Shown here: piece after piece, positions 40,805 to 46,853 of the stretch
How the letters are laid out: each line of letters starts with the position of its first letter
Numbering within the stretch: the stretch's first letter is position 1
Origin: a virus
Strand: one strand, 5' to 3'
IMG/VR virus record: IMGVR_UViG_3300027743_000036
Span: 1 to 50,996 of that record
DNA: 50,996 nucleotides
Notes under the pieces: generated by a model
Databases searched by the model: none
Told to the model about the DNA's origin: nothing
The model's input: the letters and a program-made list of their open reading frames with translations, nothing else
Made by a program: the position numbers and the translations under genes

Positions 40805-41198
40805 TGAGTTCCTCCGCCATCGCGTTCAGCCGGTCCACGTTCATCCGCGAAATCTTCTGGGGCACCGTCTCCCGTTCCGACTCTTTCTCCTCGCCCTGTA
40901 TGCCGGGCTTGCCCTCTACGCGGTCCAGAACAAGTTTCACCACGTCGAGATTAGGCTCTACAATCTCCCCATCATTACCTTTATGCGGCAATGCTTTTTG
41001 CCACAGCCATCGAGCGAGTCGTTCCGCTTTACTCATCAACTTCGGCGGGCCGGGGTTTGGCCTGTCATCAGGAACTACTTCGGTAATTTCCTGCGCCACT
41101 GCGCGTAGGTACTCACTCAATACACGCCCTGCGCGTTGCTTATGGCCGCGCTCTAGAAGGGGCTCATTCTCGGGGGTTGGTTTGCTTTTCTTCGCCAT
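40791..41198 (-). CDS. Candidate terminase small subunit, 135 aa
   Basis: Start at MAKKSK (41198). N-terminus is basic; residues 45-100 (PKLMSKAERLARWLWQKALP and VVKLVLDRVEGKPGIQGEEK) resemble the helical part of small terminases or DUF5681-like packaging proteins. Position just before the large subunit supports the assignment, but an obvious HTH is not visible. Confidence is moderate for coding, low for role. Confidence 0.6.
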   Translation of the reverse strand: MAKKSKPTPENEPLLERGHKQRAGRVLSEYLRAVAQEITEVVPDDRPNPGPPKLMSKAERLARWLWQKALPHKGNDGEIVEPNLDVVKLVLDRVEGKPGIQGEEKESERETVPQKISRMNVDRLNAMAEELNGSV

Positions 41199-41248
41199 CC
41201 TCAACCTCATCCGGCAACTCTTCTCTCAACGCTTCTCTCAACACATCA

Positions 41249-41428
41249 TCACACATTCTTGTTCCTCTTCTTGTTCGGAGACCTGATCGGGTCAAATCGC
41301 AGTTGATACTTGCCCCCGCGCTTCCGCACGTATACCCGGTGCCTCAACCCACACCTACAACACTCAATTCTTGTATCGGGGGTATATCCCCACCACTCCC
41401 CGCCATACGCCTGCTCATAATTCTTCAC
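41249..41428 (-). CDS. Zinc-ribbon-like microprotein, 59 aa (GTG start)
   Basis: The GTG at 41428 overlaps the end of the upstream membrane gene and has GGAGGG nearby; an upstream in-frame ATG at 41530 would overlap that gene by more than 110 bases. The product GEWWGYTPDTRIECCRCGLR then HRVYVRKRGGKYQLRFD carries a CCxC..H cluster and a basic tail. Function unknown. Confidence 0.6.
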   Translation of the reverse strand: MKNYEQAYGGEWWGYTPDTRIECCRCGLRHRVYVRKRGGKYQLRFDPIRSPNKKRNKNV

Positions 41429-41663
41429 CCCGGACCCTCCACAATAGCACGACCGAGGCCGTCGCCCCGCCCAGGGCGCAGGCCACAATCTCAGCGAGCG
41501 TACCCGACCGGGCGAGCCACACTCCGACACTGATAGCCAGCATCTCGTCTACGAAGATAACGCCAGAGAGCCGCCATAGTTGCCGACGCTCCAAGGCGAG
41601 CCCCCGATAAAGGGCCAAGGACCATGTAATCAGTCCGGCGAGATACGCCAAGAGGAGGGTCAT
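41415..41663 (-). CDS. Membrane protein, 82 aa
   Basis: Hydrophobic helices at MTLLLAYLAGLITWSLALYR, VIFVDEMLAISVGVWL and GTLAEIVACALGGATASVVL suggest three membrane passes with Arg-rich loops. Could be a holin by topology, yet it lies at the packaging end of the operon, near the membrane protease. Coupled to its neighbours. Confidence 0.65.
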   Translation of the reverse strand: MTLLLAYLAGLITWSLALYRGLALERRQLWRLSGVIFVDEMLAISVGVWLARSGTLAEIVACALGGATASVVLLWRVRGEEL

Positions 41664-41681
41664 CGGTCTGCTCCGGGGTCA

Positions 41682-41870
41682 TTAACTTACTCTCCTGCCG
41701 TCACGTGTTATCTTTCCCTGCGCTTCAAGTTCCATATACCGTTGGTTGAACATCTCGCGGGTAATCAGCCCCAGGGCGAGGGCATACCGCAAGTCCCGCT
41801 CCTCCCGACCCGTGCGGCATGGCCGGAGGTCATCGCCTTTTCCCGCCCCCTCTACGTCACGAGGCATCAT
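41682..41870 (-). CDS. Hypothetical protein, 62 aa
   Basis: Starts in the end of the next upstream gene (14-base overlap) behind GCGGAG. DLRYALALGLITREMFNQRY reads as one helix-rich unit with a basic C-terminus (GKITRDGRRVS). No family recognised; probably a coupled accessory protein. Confidence 0.58.
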   Translation of the reverse strand: MMPRDVEGAGKGDDLRPCRTGREERDLRYALALGLITREMFNQRYMELEAQGKITRDGRRVS

Positions 41871-42102
41871 TCTCCGCCTCCACCGGCCATACCGCGGCGA
41901 TGTCCTTCTCCTGGATAATCAAAGCGGGTTTATCGCCGTAATACTCTGGATCATGTCCTCGGCAAACCAGATATAGTAGGGCAATCAATTCCTCTTTGGT
42001 AAAGTTATCCAAAGAACGCCCTTTATAGACTAATTTCCCGGCAGAGCTGTAATCCACTTCTTGTGGAGAAAGAGAGTATTTGATTGCGGCTAAAGACGAC
42101 AT
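41857..42102 (-). CDS. Hypothetical protein, 81 aa
   Basis: Begins one base after the end of the protease gene on the minus strand, behind AGGGG. Contains a helix (FTKEELIALLYLVCRGHDPE) and an acidic end. No motif recognised. Part of the small-gene group between the protease and terminase. Confidence 0.62.
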   Translation of the reverse strand: MSSLAAIKYSLSPQEVDYSSAGKLVYKGRSLDNFTKEELIALLYLVCRGHDPEYYGDKPALIIQEKDIAAVWPVEAENDAS

Positions 42103-42103
42103 A

Positions 42104-42949
42104 TCAGAACCCCTGGAAACTATGACTGCCGAACCCCTCCGCCGCCGGGGCCACCTTGCGGGCCTCCGGCTGGACGACCTCGAACCGGCACAGGGCGAAC
42201 CACGCCCGCACCGCCTGCACCGTGTCGCGGAACCGCGCCACCGGTACCGAGAAATTCAACGTCTCCGCCTGCCCCGCCACGAGGACTCCGATCACCCGGC
42301 CCTGCATGTCAAAACACGGCCCCCCGGAGTTGCCGGGGAAGGCGGGACTGGTGGTCTGAATCATGGCGTGCCAGCCATACCGCCGGTAGGAGTCCCACCC
42401 AGGCCGGTTGTAGAGGTCCCTCGGCCGGGCCGAGAGAATCCCCAGGCTGACGGTATTGGCATTGTCCTTGCCGAGCGGACTGCCGAGGATAAACACCGCG
42501 TCCCCCACCCGCAGCGTGTCCTCTTGGGCAAGCTCGGCGTAGGGCAGGTTCGGCTCCCGGCCCGCGAGGTCCAGTTGCATGAAGCTAATGTCGTTCTCGC
42601 GGTCCTCGATGACGTACTTGACCTTGTAGGTCTTGCCGTCGTCCAGCGTCACCGTGTAGTCGCCGGGCTCCGCGTCCGAGACGTGCTTGGCGGTGAACAG
42701 AATGCCGTCGGAGGTAATCAGGCACCCCGACCCCTGGCAGACCCCTACCTTGCCGACGTGGACCACGGCCCCGCGGACCTGCTCAACCTGGTCGGCGATG
42801 GAGAGCGGCTGCTGTACTACCTGTACGGTCTGTATGACCTGGGGCTGAGGAGTCAGATGACTCATCGAATAGACCCCCGCACCCACTACCACAAGGAAAC
42901 AGGCGACTACCACAGTCACGACCGCATGGAAACCGTCGATACGTCCCAT
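42104..42949 (-). CDS. Membrane-anchored HtrA/DegP-like trypsin-fold serine protease, 281 aa
   Basis: A signal-anchor helix (HAVVTVVVACFLVVVGAGVY) at residues 8-27 leads to a trypsin-like domain. The triad is visible: H89 in FTAKHVSD, D120 in RENDISFMQ, S208 in FPGNSGGPCF. No PDZ domain follows, so it resembles a short HtrA-type protease. The catalytic part should face the periplasm or outside. Proteases in phage head operons usually mature the capsid in the cytoplasm, so a membrane-anchored one is unexpected. It may instead act on the host envelope or on competing phages. Strong AGGAG start. Confidence 0.85.
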   Translation of the reverse strand: MGRIDGFHAVVTVVVACFLVVVGAGVYSMSHLTPQPQVIQTVQVVQQPLSIADQVEQVRGAVVHVGKVGVCQGSGCLITSDGILFTAKHVSDAEPGDYTVTLDDGKTYKVKYVIEDRENDISFMQLDLAGREPNLPYAELAQEDTLRVGDAVFILGSPLGKDNANTVSLGILSARPRDLYNRPGWDSYRRYGWHAMIQTTSPAFPGNSGGPCFDMQGRVIGVLVAGQAETLNFSVPVARFRDTVQAVRAWFALCRFEVVQPEARKVAPAAEGFGSHSFQGF

Positions 42950-42953
42950 ACCT

Positions 42954-43301
42954 CTACTCCTGCAACCGCGCTATATAAAGAGACGCCCCGGATGCCAGGG
43001 CCTCGTAGTGCAGCGTCGTGTATCCTACGGGCATGTGGAACACGAGAATCCCGTTGACCGGGACGTACCAGACGGCGTTAGCCGCGGTCGTCACGTCCGC
43101 CACGCCCATAATCCAGTCGCCCCCGGCGGTAGGGTCGGCCATCGCAACGTAGGTAGCCCCGGTGGTGAGGGCCTGGGTGTGGTCGCCCCCCGTGGCTGCG
43201 TCAGTGAGCTTGATCCCGGACGCCAGAACCGGGGTGTATCCGAGGGCACCGGGGGGAACCGTGAAGCCGCCATTGTCGATCAATCGTGTGGCTGTCGCCA
43301 T
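42954..43301 (-). CDS. Decoration-like virion protein, 115 aa
   Basis: First gene of the leftward operon, behind TTAGGAG. Beta-rich and Gly/Ala/Thr-rich (IDNGGFTVPPGALGYTPVLA, DWIMGVADVTTAANAVWYVP, NGILVFHMPVGYTTLHYEAL), similar in style to capsid decoration proteins. No membrane segment. It sits 237 bases downstream of the 27-bp element. Role inferred only. Confidence 0.68.
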   Translation of the reverse strand: MATATRLIDNGGFTVPPGALGYTPVLASGIKLTDAATGGDHTQALTTGATYVAMADPTAGGDWIMGVADVTTAANAVWYVPVNGILVFHMPVGYTTLHYEALASGASLYIARLQE

Positions 43302-43537
43302 CGTGTAGGTCTCCTAAAGTGAGCGTTGTGTGTGGGTCCCCTGGTCGTCAGTTATTCCCCGGTTGGGACGACTCCGCGCTACGCCGTATGGCGTTTCGGG
43401 GCGTGACCCCCTCATCAGGCGCAATAATACCGGGCCAGATGCCACCTGCGCAGGGACCCATTGGTGGCCCACGCACAACACCCACGTTAACGGGGACCTC
43501 GTGCGTGGCCCCTGGGCGGAGCCCGCGCACGCGTCCC

Positions 43538-43564
43538 TCTATAGTTCCCCGCAATCATGGGGTC
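43538..43564 (-). repeat. 27-bp dispersed element, copy 2 (upstream of the virion operon)
   Basis: Exact inverted copy of 619-645. On the minus strand it reads toward the virion operon, whose first ATG is 237 bases further. The conserved segment ends ACTATAGA, which contains a TATAGA box, but the hexamer 17 bases upstream (GGACCC) is not a -35 consensus. No ribosome-binding site or start codon follows directly at this copy. Confidence 0.8.
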
Positions 43565-43762
43565 CGGAGGTCAGATTTATGGCCTGTTTTGGTGGATTTT
43601 TTACAATTTTTTGTGTGGGTGTTGTAAGTGGTTGATATACCGGGGGTTATGGATAGCGGAGTGAGTTTGTCGGGTATTGGGAATTTTAGGTGTGGCGCGG
43701 GGGTCCCGGGTACGGGGGGCCCAAGGCGGAAATACCCCAGCAAGGGTGGTACCGCGGGGGGT

Positions 43763-43861
43763 CGCGCGCGCACGCACGCGCACGCGCACGCGCACGCGCA
43801 CGCGCACGCGCACGCGCACGCGCACGCGCACGCGCACGCGCACGCGCACGCGCGCACGCGC
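43763..43861. repeat. Alternating purine-pyrimidine CG/CA tract with 12 CACGCG copies
   Basis: 99 bases alternate strictly between purine and pyrimidine. Within them, 43781-43852 is twelve perfect copies of the hexamer CACGCG. Such CG/CA alternation is the classical requirement for left-handed Z-DNA under negative supercoiling. It is open in several frames on both strands but would encode only Ala/Arg or His/Ala repeats, so it is taken as non-coding. Copy number may vary between virions. Confidence 0.9.
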
Positions 43862-43871
43862 TCAACCCCAC

Positions 43872-43900
43872 GTGCGCCATACCCTTAGCGTATGGCGCAC
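43872..43900 (+). other. Perfect 11-bp hairpin beside the CG/CA tract
   Basis: Arms GTGCGCCATAC (43872-43882) and GTATGGCGCAC (43890-43900) enclose CCTTAGC. No T-run follows. The right arm sequence GTATGGCGCAC also occurs at 50270-50280, between the integrase start and the alanine-rich gene. It may be an initiator or repressor site or a cruciform. Confidence 0.75.
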
Positions 43901-43970
43901 AATTCCACGCACGTAACTACAGCATACACAAGCACTTACAACTATCTGCAACAATCTTACGAGAATTATG

Positions 43971-43999
43971 TTGACAATCGCAAGCTCCTGTGGTAGACT
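43971..43999 (+). promoter_or_regulatory. Sigma70-like promoter for the microprotein operon
   Basis: TTGACA (43971-43976), 17-base spacer, TAGACT (43994-43999), with TGTGG just before the -10 (extended -10 like). Transcription would start near 44006 and read the genes at 44070, 44167 and 44421, ending at the double terminators 44631 and 44706. Confidence 0.8.
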
Positions 44000-44008
44000 G
44001 TGCATAGT

Positions 44009-44018
44009 GCTGGCAAGC
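44009..44018 (+). promoter_or_regulatory. GCTGGCAAGC motif at the start of the transcript
   Basis: GCTGGCAAGC is nearly palindromic (GCT..GC.AGC), here extended to T...A on each side. The same ten bases lie at the same distance (10-11 bases) after the -10 box of the promoter at 45860. A third copy, inverted, is at 47595-47604. Possible operator overlapping the start site, or a 5' leader element. Confidence 0.6.
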
Positions 44019-44069
44019 ATGGGACGCCGGGTTGTAGAGGCAACATTAACCCTATTGAGGAGATAGAAC

Positions 44070-44150
44070 ATGAAACGGGTAGCGCAAGCGATCATCGGCG
44101 GTATAGTGTTTATCGCGGCAATTGAACTAATCATTCGGTGCATGCCTTAA
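44070..44150 (+). CDS. Single-pass membrane microprotein, 26 aa
   Basis: MKRVAQAIIGGIVFIAAIEL followed by IIRCMP: one transmembrane helix, basic N-terminus. TTGAGGAGAT lies correctly upstream. First gene after the promoter at 43971. Too short for family recognition; could be a toxin-like or regulatory membrane peptide. Confidence 0.6.
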   Translation: MKRVAQAIIGGIVFIAAIELIIRCMP

Positions 44151-44166
44151 GCAGAGGAGAAAATTC

Positions 44167-44391
44167 ATGAGAACACACTACAAAAACGGTGACGAACTCA
44201 GTCTACAACACACGGGATGTGATGGATGCAGTCCATCTATGGTCAATGGGCGCATCTGTCACGAGCAGGGGTGCCCGGACGCATGGAGAGACCAGGAACG
44301 CAAATGCAAGTGGTGCGGCAGTAAATTCCACCCGGTGGATCGGGAACAACTGTGCTGCGGCGAAGAGTGCGTACAATCCTACTGCAATTGA
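44167..44391 (+). CDS. Cys-rich zinc-finger protein, 74 aa
   Basis: Ten cysteines: HTGCDGCSPSMVNGRICHEQ, GCPDA, CKWCGSKFHP and QLCCGEECVQSYCN, arranged as at least two zinc-binding units. Similar small proteins occur in many phages of environmental bacteria. GCAGAGGAGA precedes the ATG. The stop codon is inside a 19-base repeat shared with the next gene. Confidence 0.75.
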   Translation: MRTHYKNGDELSLQHTGCDGCSPSMVNGRICHEQGCPDAWRDQERKCKWCGSKFHPVDREQLCCGEECVQSYCN

Positions 44392-44406
44392 GCCCCAATA
44401 TCGGGG
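44388..44406 (+). repeat. 19-bp repeat with hairpin at a stop codon, copy 1
   Basis: TTGAGCCCCAATATCGGGG covers the TGA stop of the gene at 44167 and folds as GCCCC/GGGGC around AATATC. It recurs at 44603-44621 in the same relation to the next gene's stop. Confidence 0.85.
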
Positions 44407-44420
44407 CGGAAGGAGACAAT

Positions 44421-44606
44421 ATGACTACAGAATATCGGCACCATCCAAACACGGGCGAATATCAGGCGCGCGATAAATGCCGACATTGTGACACCATAAT
44501 TAATCGCTGGCACCGATGTAGCAAAGTGCCGCGACTATGTTTGGTGGAACGTACACGAGCCTGTCCAAAATGTGGCAAGGAATCAGGAGTGCGGGCATAC
44601 TATTGA
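44421..44606 (+). CDS. Cys-rich zinc-finger protein, 61 aa
   Basis: Begins MTTEYRHHPNTGEYQARDKC and contains CRHCDTIINRWHRC and ACPKCGKESG, two zinc-binding pairs. Strong AAGGAG. Ends in the second copy of the 19-bp stop-codon repeat, followed by terminators. Function unknown. Confidence 0.72.
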   Translation: MTTEYRHHPNTGEYQARDKCRHCDTIINRWHRCSKVPRLCLVERTRACPKCGKESGVRAYY

Positions 44607-44621
44607 GCCCCAATATCGGGG
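44603..44621 (+). repeat. 19-bp repeat with hairpin at a stop codon, copy 2
   Basis: Same 19 bases as 44388-44406, again spanning the TGA of the preceding gene. Two consecutive Cys-rich genes with the same 3' end suggest duplication of a cassette or a conserved mRNA-end structure. Confidence 0.85.
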
Positions 44622-44630
44622 GACGGTATC

Positions 44631-44654
44631 AGGCCGGTCGATCCGGCCTTTTTC
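44631..44654 (+). terminator. Rho-independent terminator, first of two
   Basis: AGGCCGG-TCGAT-CCGGCCT followed by TTTT. Seven perfect pairs and a five-base loop, 25 bases after the last stop of the microprotein operon. Confidence 0.88.
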
Positions 44655-44705
44655 GTGCGCGTGCGGTGCTTTTTGTGCGCGTGCGCGCCCGGAAATGGGC
44701 GCGGA

Positions 44706-44726
44706 CTGCCATTTTGGCAGGTTTTT
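44706..44726 (+). terminator. Rho-independent terminator, second of two
   Basis: CTGCCA-TTT-TGGCAG followed by GTTTTT. Six pairs and a three-base loop. It acts as a backup to the terminator at 44631 and insulates the region that follows. Confidence 0.72.
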
Positions 44727-44950
44727 GAGGCTATTTACCACGATATTAGCGCCGTCCAAGCTTCCATCCTGCAAACCCCGACCGCAACAGCCTACTCAGG
44801 GCTTGAAAAACACCGTTTTTGCTTTAATACTATACTTCTTCCCTATCTTCCCCCTCTTTCAGAGAAAAAAGAAGAAGAAATAGACTCCTATACCTTTTTG
44901 TGTAGCTTATATAGTATAAGTATAGCTTAACACAGTATTAGATTCTCAGG

Positions 44951-45156
44951 TACGCACTAAGTGCCATTATGGAAATCGTAATTTACCCCATTCTTATTCA
45001 AGTGTTTTGTGCGTATTTCCCACAAGAAACATACGCCAGTGCGGTTTTTCGTGCCCTACCCTGCCCCCAAGTCGAGGCAAAAACACGCACTATATCTCCT
45101 TATAAAGATTTCGATAGAGAAAAAATAGATTTATATTGACACGTTATCAGTGCGTA
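44951..45156. promoter_or_regulatory. Iterated AGTGCGTA/TACGCACT motif array in an AT-rich gap
   Basis: In the 410-base gene-free, AT-rich stretch 44727-45135 and the promoter after it, the 8-mer AGTGCGTA or a close variant occurs five times: TACGCACT 44951-44958, TGTGCGTA 45008-45015, AGTGCGGT 45038-45045, CACGCACT 45084-45091 and AGTGCGTA 45149-45156. The last copy lies in the spacer of the promoter at 45136. This could be a repressor operator array or replication iterons. No gene is seen in this gap. Confidence 0.6.
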
Positions 45157-45164
45157 GGTATACT
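45136..45164 (+). promoter_or_regulatory. Strong sigma70-like promoter with operator-like spacer
   Basis: TTGACA (45136-45141), 17 bases, TATACT (45159-45164): one mismatch in twelve consensus positions. The spacer contains AGTGCGTA, part of the iterated motif. Transcription should start near 45171, leaving a very short leader with AAAAGGAG before the ATG at 45184. Confidence 0.85.
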
Positions 45165-45183
45165 ATATGCAAAAGGAGACACA

Positions 45184-45720
45184 ATGTATTATTGGCGAAA
45201 TCACGATAGCGTAGCTGCAACCGATGCCGACATTCCACCCGATCCTGCATGGGTAGCGATACCGCCAGAGCAAACATTCCCGGCGTATAGCTATTTCATA
45301 CACGGAAATTATCTCACTCCTGTTGATCCCCGAACATGGGAGAAGCTCACCGGACTGAGAGCCGCACGTCGCAAAGACTACTGCATGGTGTGCGGTAAAT
45401 TCAAGCCTTGCGGATGTCGAACCCGCTATCGCCCACACAAATTACGCACGAAAACATGGCACGCAAATTCACGAGGGGAATACTATGCCGGTATGAACAA
45501 ACTTGGATACGCCTATGATGCAGATAGCGAGTGGGCCTACATCACGGCAAGCTGGGAAAACGTCAGCCATAAGGACGCGCTGCGGCGAATAAACGGCTAT
45601 CCGAGCACGCCGTGCACGTTCGGGGGACCTGATAAGGGCATCACTTATCAGCAATTTCGAGCACTGGTGAATCGAAACAAGACGCGAGCACAACTTCATA
45701 AGGAGTGCCTGGATGAATAG
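45184..45720 (+). CDS. Hypothetical protein with zinc knuckle, 178 aa
   Basis: Starts behind AAAAGGAG just after the strong promoter. Tyr/Trp-rich throughout, with CMVCGKFKPCGCR near residues 65-80 as a likely zinc site. C-terminal half (SEWAYITASWENVSHKDALR) is helical. Because its promoter is strong and carries an operator-like motif, it may be an early or lysogeny-related protein. No family recognised. Confidence 0.7.
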   Translation: MYYWRNHDSVAATDADIPPDPAWVAIPPEQTFPAYSYFIHGNYLTPVDPRTWEKLTGLRAARRKDYCMVCGKFKPCGCRTRYRPHKLRTKTWHANSRGEYYAGMNKLGYAYDADSEWAYITASWENVSHKDALRRINGYPSTPCTFGGPDKGITYQQFRALVNRNKTRAQLHKECLDE

Positions 45721-45880
45721 CTACTGTCCCCACACCCCCGGCGGCGTCTGCAACACGTCGCGATGTCCCCGGCCGGGCGATTGTCCCCGATACGCGCAGC
45801 AGCGCGCCGCGCAGTACATCGAAGGGCAGAAAAAAATTTCAAAAAAAGCGTATAAGCGCTTGACACGCCGTAAATCATAG
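45713..45880 (+). CDS. Cys-rich basic microprotein, 55 aa
   Basis: Overlaps the previous gene by eight bases, behind AAGGAG. Four cysteines in YCPHTPGGVCNTSRCPRPGD and DCPRY suggest a zinc knuckle; the C-terminus (KKISKKAYKRLTRRKS) is strongly basic. Its last codons contain the -35 box of the next promoter. Possible nucleic-acid-binding protein. Confidence 0.68.
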   Translation: MNSYCPHTPGGVCNTSRCPRPGDCPRYAQQRAAQYIEGQKKISKKAYKRLTRRKS

Positions 45881-45888
45881 TGTAAAGT
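45860..45888 (+). promoter_or_regulatory. Sigma70-like promoter inside a gene end
   Basis: TTGACA (45860-45865), 17-base spacer, TAAAGT (45883-45888). Followed at 45899 by the GCTGGCAAGC motif, as after the promoter at 43971, and a similar leader before a GAGGAGAT site. Would drive the winged-helix gene at 45936 and the genes behind it. Confidence 0.7.
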
Positions 45889-45898
45889 ATAGATGTAA

Positions 45899-45908
45899 GC
45901 TGGCAAGC
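45899..45908 (+). promoter_or_regulatory. GCTGGCAAGC motif, second copy
   Basis: Identical ten bases to 44009-44018 and the same distance from a -10 box. Here flanked as AGCT...AGCT, giving a slightly longer dyad. Confidence 0.6.
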
Positions 45909-45935
45909 TAAAACCCTAAATGAGGAGATCAGACA

Positions 45936-46094
45936 ATGGGAAAGAACATGAAACACGCTCTGGCGTTCGTCCGTAAGTATCCAGGCTGGCATAGCTATGA
46001 TAGGCGCAGCCGGTGTACCGTACTGGCGATTCGCCGTCTGGCTGCGCGCGGACTTGTGGAAATGACCGGTTATCAATTCAGGGCCACGACATAA
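45936..46094 (+). CDS. Small winged-helix-like protein, 52 aa
   Basis: ALAFVRKYPGWHSYDRRSRC then TVLAIRRLAARGLVEMTGYQ fits a minimal winged helix: first helix, recognition helix (TVLAIRRLAARGL) and wing (VEMTGYQFRAT). Good GAGGAG site. It follows a promoter carrying the GCTGGCAAGC motif, so it could be the regulator acting on that motif. Confidence 0.68.
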   Translation: MGKNMKHALAFVRKYPGWHSYDRRSRCTVLAIRRLAARGLVEMTGYQFRATT

Positions 46095-46131
46095 CCCCCG
46101 GACTACGGGCCACGACCGCGTGACCCGTCCC

Positions 46132-46178
46132 CGGCGATTATGCCGCAAGCCCCTACGGGGCAGAAAGCAGGGTGAAAG
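46132..46178 (+). other. Structured leader with GGGTGAAAG before the gene at 46180
   Basis: CGGC-GATTAT-GCCG hairpin, then GCCCC-TAC-GGGGC hairpin, then AGGGTGAAAGC directly at the ATG. The same CCGGCGAT...GCCG and AGGGTGAAAGCA pieces recur before the gene at 46854. The GGTGA sequence pairs with the 16S 3' end only in a shifted register, so it is an unusual initiation site. Confidence 0.55.
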
Positions 46179-46179
46179 C

Positions 46180-46557
46180 ATGGATATTAGACGAGCGTTG
46201 ATTAACCTGATAGATGTACCAGATGATGCGGAGCGCATCGACGTCGCCCGCGCCGCCCTTGCCGACGGGCCGACCCTGATGAGTGTCAGAATCAAGCATG
46301 AGCTTGACCTGAACCCGGATACAATCGGCGTCTATGCCATAGCCACAGTCCAGTACCCTATCGGCAGCGGGAGTTACCGCCTACAAACGTTTGAGTCCGG
46401 CGGGCTATGGGGTATTGCGAGCGACAGCGAGCCCGGCTATATCGAGGAAGTCGATCAAGAGCAACTTGACGACTTGCGCGGGCACCTGGAGCGTTTCGGC
46501 GTCAACGTCGAGAACTTCACAGTGTTGGCGGCTAAGGCCGCCGTGGTGAAGGAGTAG
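46180..46557 (+). CDS. Hypothetical acidic protein, 125 aa
   Basis: ATG chosen next to AGGGTGAAAGC. Contains a beta-rich middle (TIGVYAIATVQYPIGSGSYR, LQTFESGGLWGIASDSEPGY) and acidic ends, with a final helix (LDDLRGHLERFGVNVENFTV). Resembles small phage proteins of unknown role in accessory regions. Confidence 0.7.
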   Translation: MDIRRALINLIDVPDDAERIDVARAALADGPTLMSVRIKHELDLNPDTIGVYAIATVQYPIGSGSYRLQTFESGGLWGIASDSEPGYIEEVDQEQLDDLRGHLERFGVNVENFTVLAAKAAVVKE

Positions 46558-46597
46558 AGTTGCGGGTAAAGACAACCCCAAATCGAGGACAGAGACA

Positions 46598-46780
46598 ATG
46601 GCAACACCGCACAAACTCACATTCAGACAAGGATACGAGGACGCCAAACAGGACTATATCAATGGTGAATACGGATCAGACTTTACGGGCCTGCCCACTG
46701 AATACGTGCGCGGCTATGTTGCCGGACAGCGCGAATGTCTGATGCGGGAACATACCATATTGAAAAGACTAAAAGGGTAG
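46598..46780 (+). CDS. Hypothetical protein, 60 aa
   Basis: Starts behind GAGGACAGAG. LTFRQGYEDAKQDYINGEYG and YVRGYVAGQRECLMREHTIL read as two helices with a Gly-Tyr-rich pattern found in small phage proteins. No known function. Confidence 0.68.
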   Translation: MATPHKLTFRQGYEDAKQDYINGEYGSDFTGLPTEYVRGYVAGQRECLMREHTILKRLKG

Positions 46781-46822
46781 GCCCTGTCTCCGGTCGAGCG
46801 CGGACCATGTGCCGCGCCCATC

Positions 46823-46853
46823 CGGCGATAGTGCCGACTAAAGGGTGAAAGCA
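46823..46853 (+). other. Structured leader with GGGTGAAAG before the gene at 46854
   Basis: CGGC-GATAGT-GCCG hairpin followed by AGGGTGAAAGCA and ATG, closely matching the leader at 46132-46178. The region upstream (46790-46820) is GC-rich with further pairing. Confidence 0.55.

Larger units (their letters stand above)
43302..44069. other. Divergent intergenic control region (about 770 bp)
   Basis: No convincing gene. It separates the leftward virion operon from rightward small genes. It holds, in order: ACGCC-GTAT-GGCGT dyad (43381-43394), the 27-bp element (43538-43564), an AT-rich tract with two T6 runs (about 43599-43619), GC-rich blocks, the alternating CG/CA tract (43763-43861), an 11-bp-stem hairpin (43872-43900), a sigma70-like promoter (43971-43999) and the GCTGGCAAGC motif. 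This is the best place to look for a replication origin and the late promoter. Confidence 0.7.

Noticed and set aside
43763-43861. CRISPR-like tandem repeat
   Set aside because: The unit is six bases with no spacers; it is a simple repeat, not a CRISPR array.
43628-43916. Open frames on both strands through the CG/CA tract
   Set aside because: They exist only because the repeat lacks stops; no ribosome-binding site and only Ala/Arg or His/Ala repeats.
44655-44930. 91-codon open frame after the microprotein operon
   Set aside because: It begins within the first terminator, crosses the second, has no ribosome-binding site and reads as low-complexity sequence.
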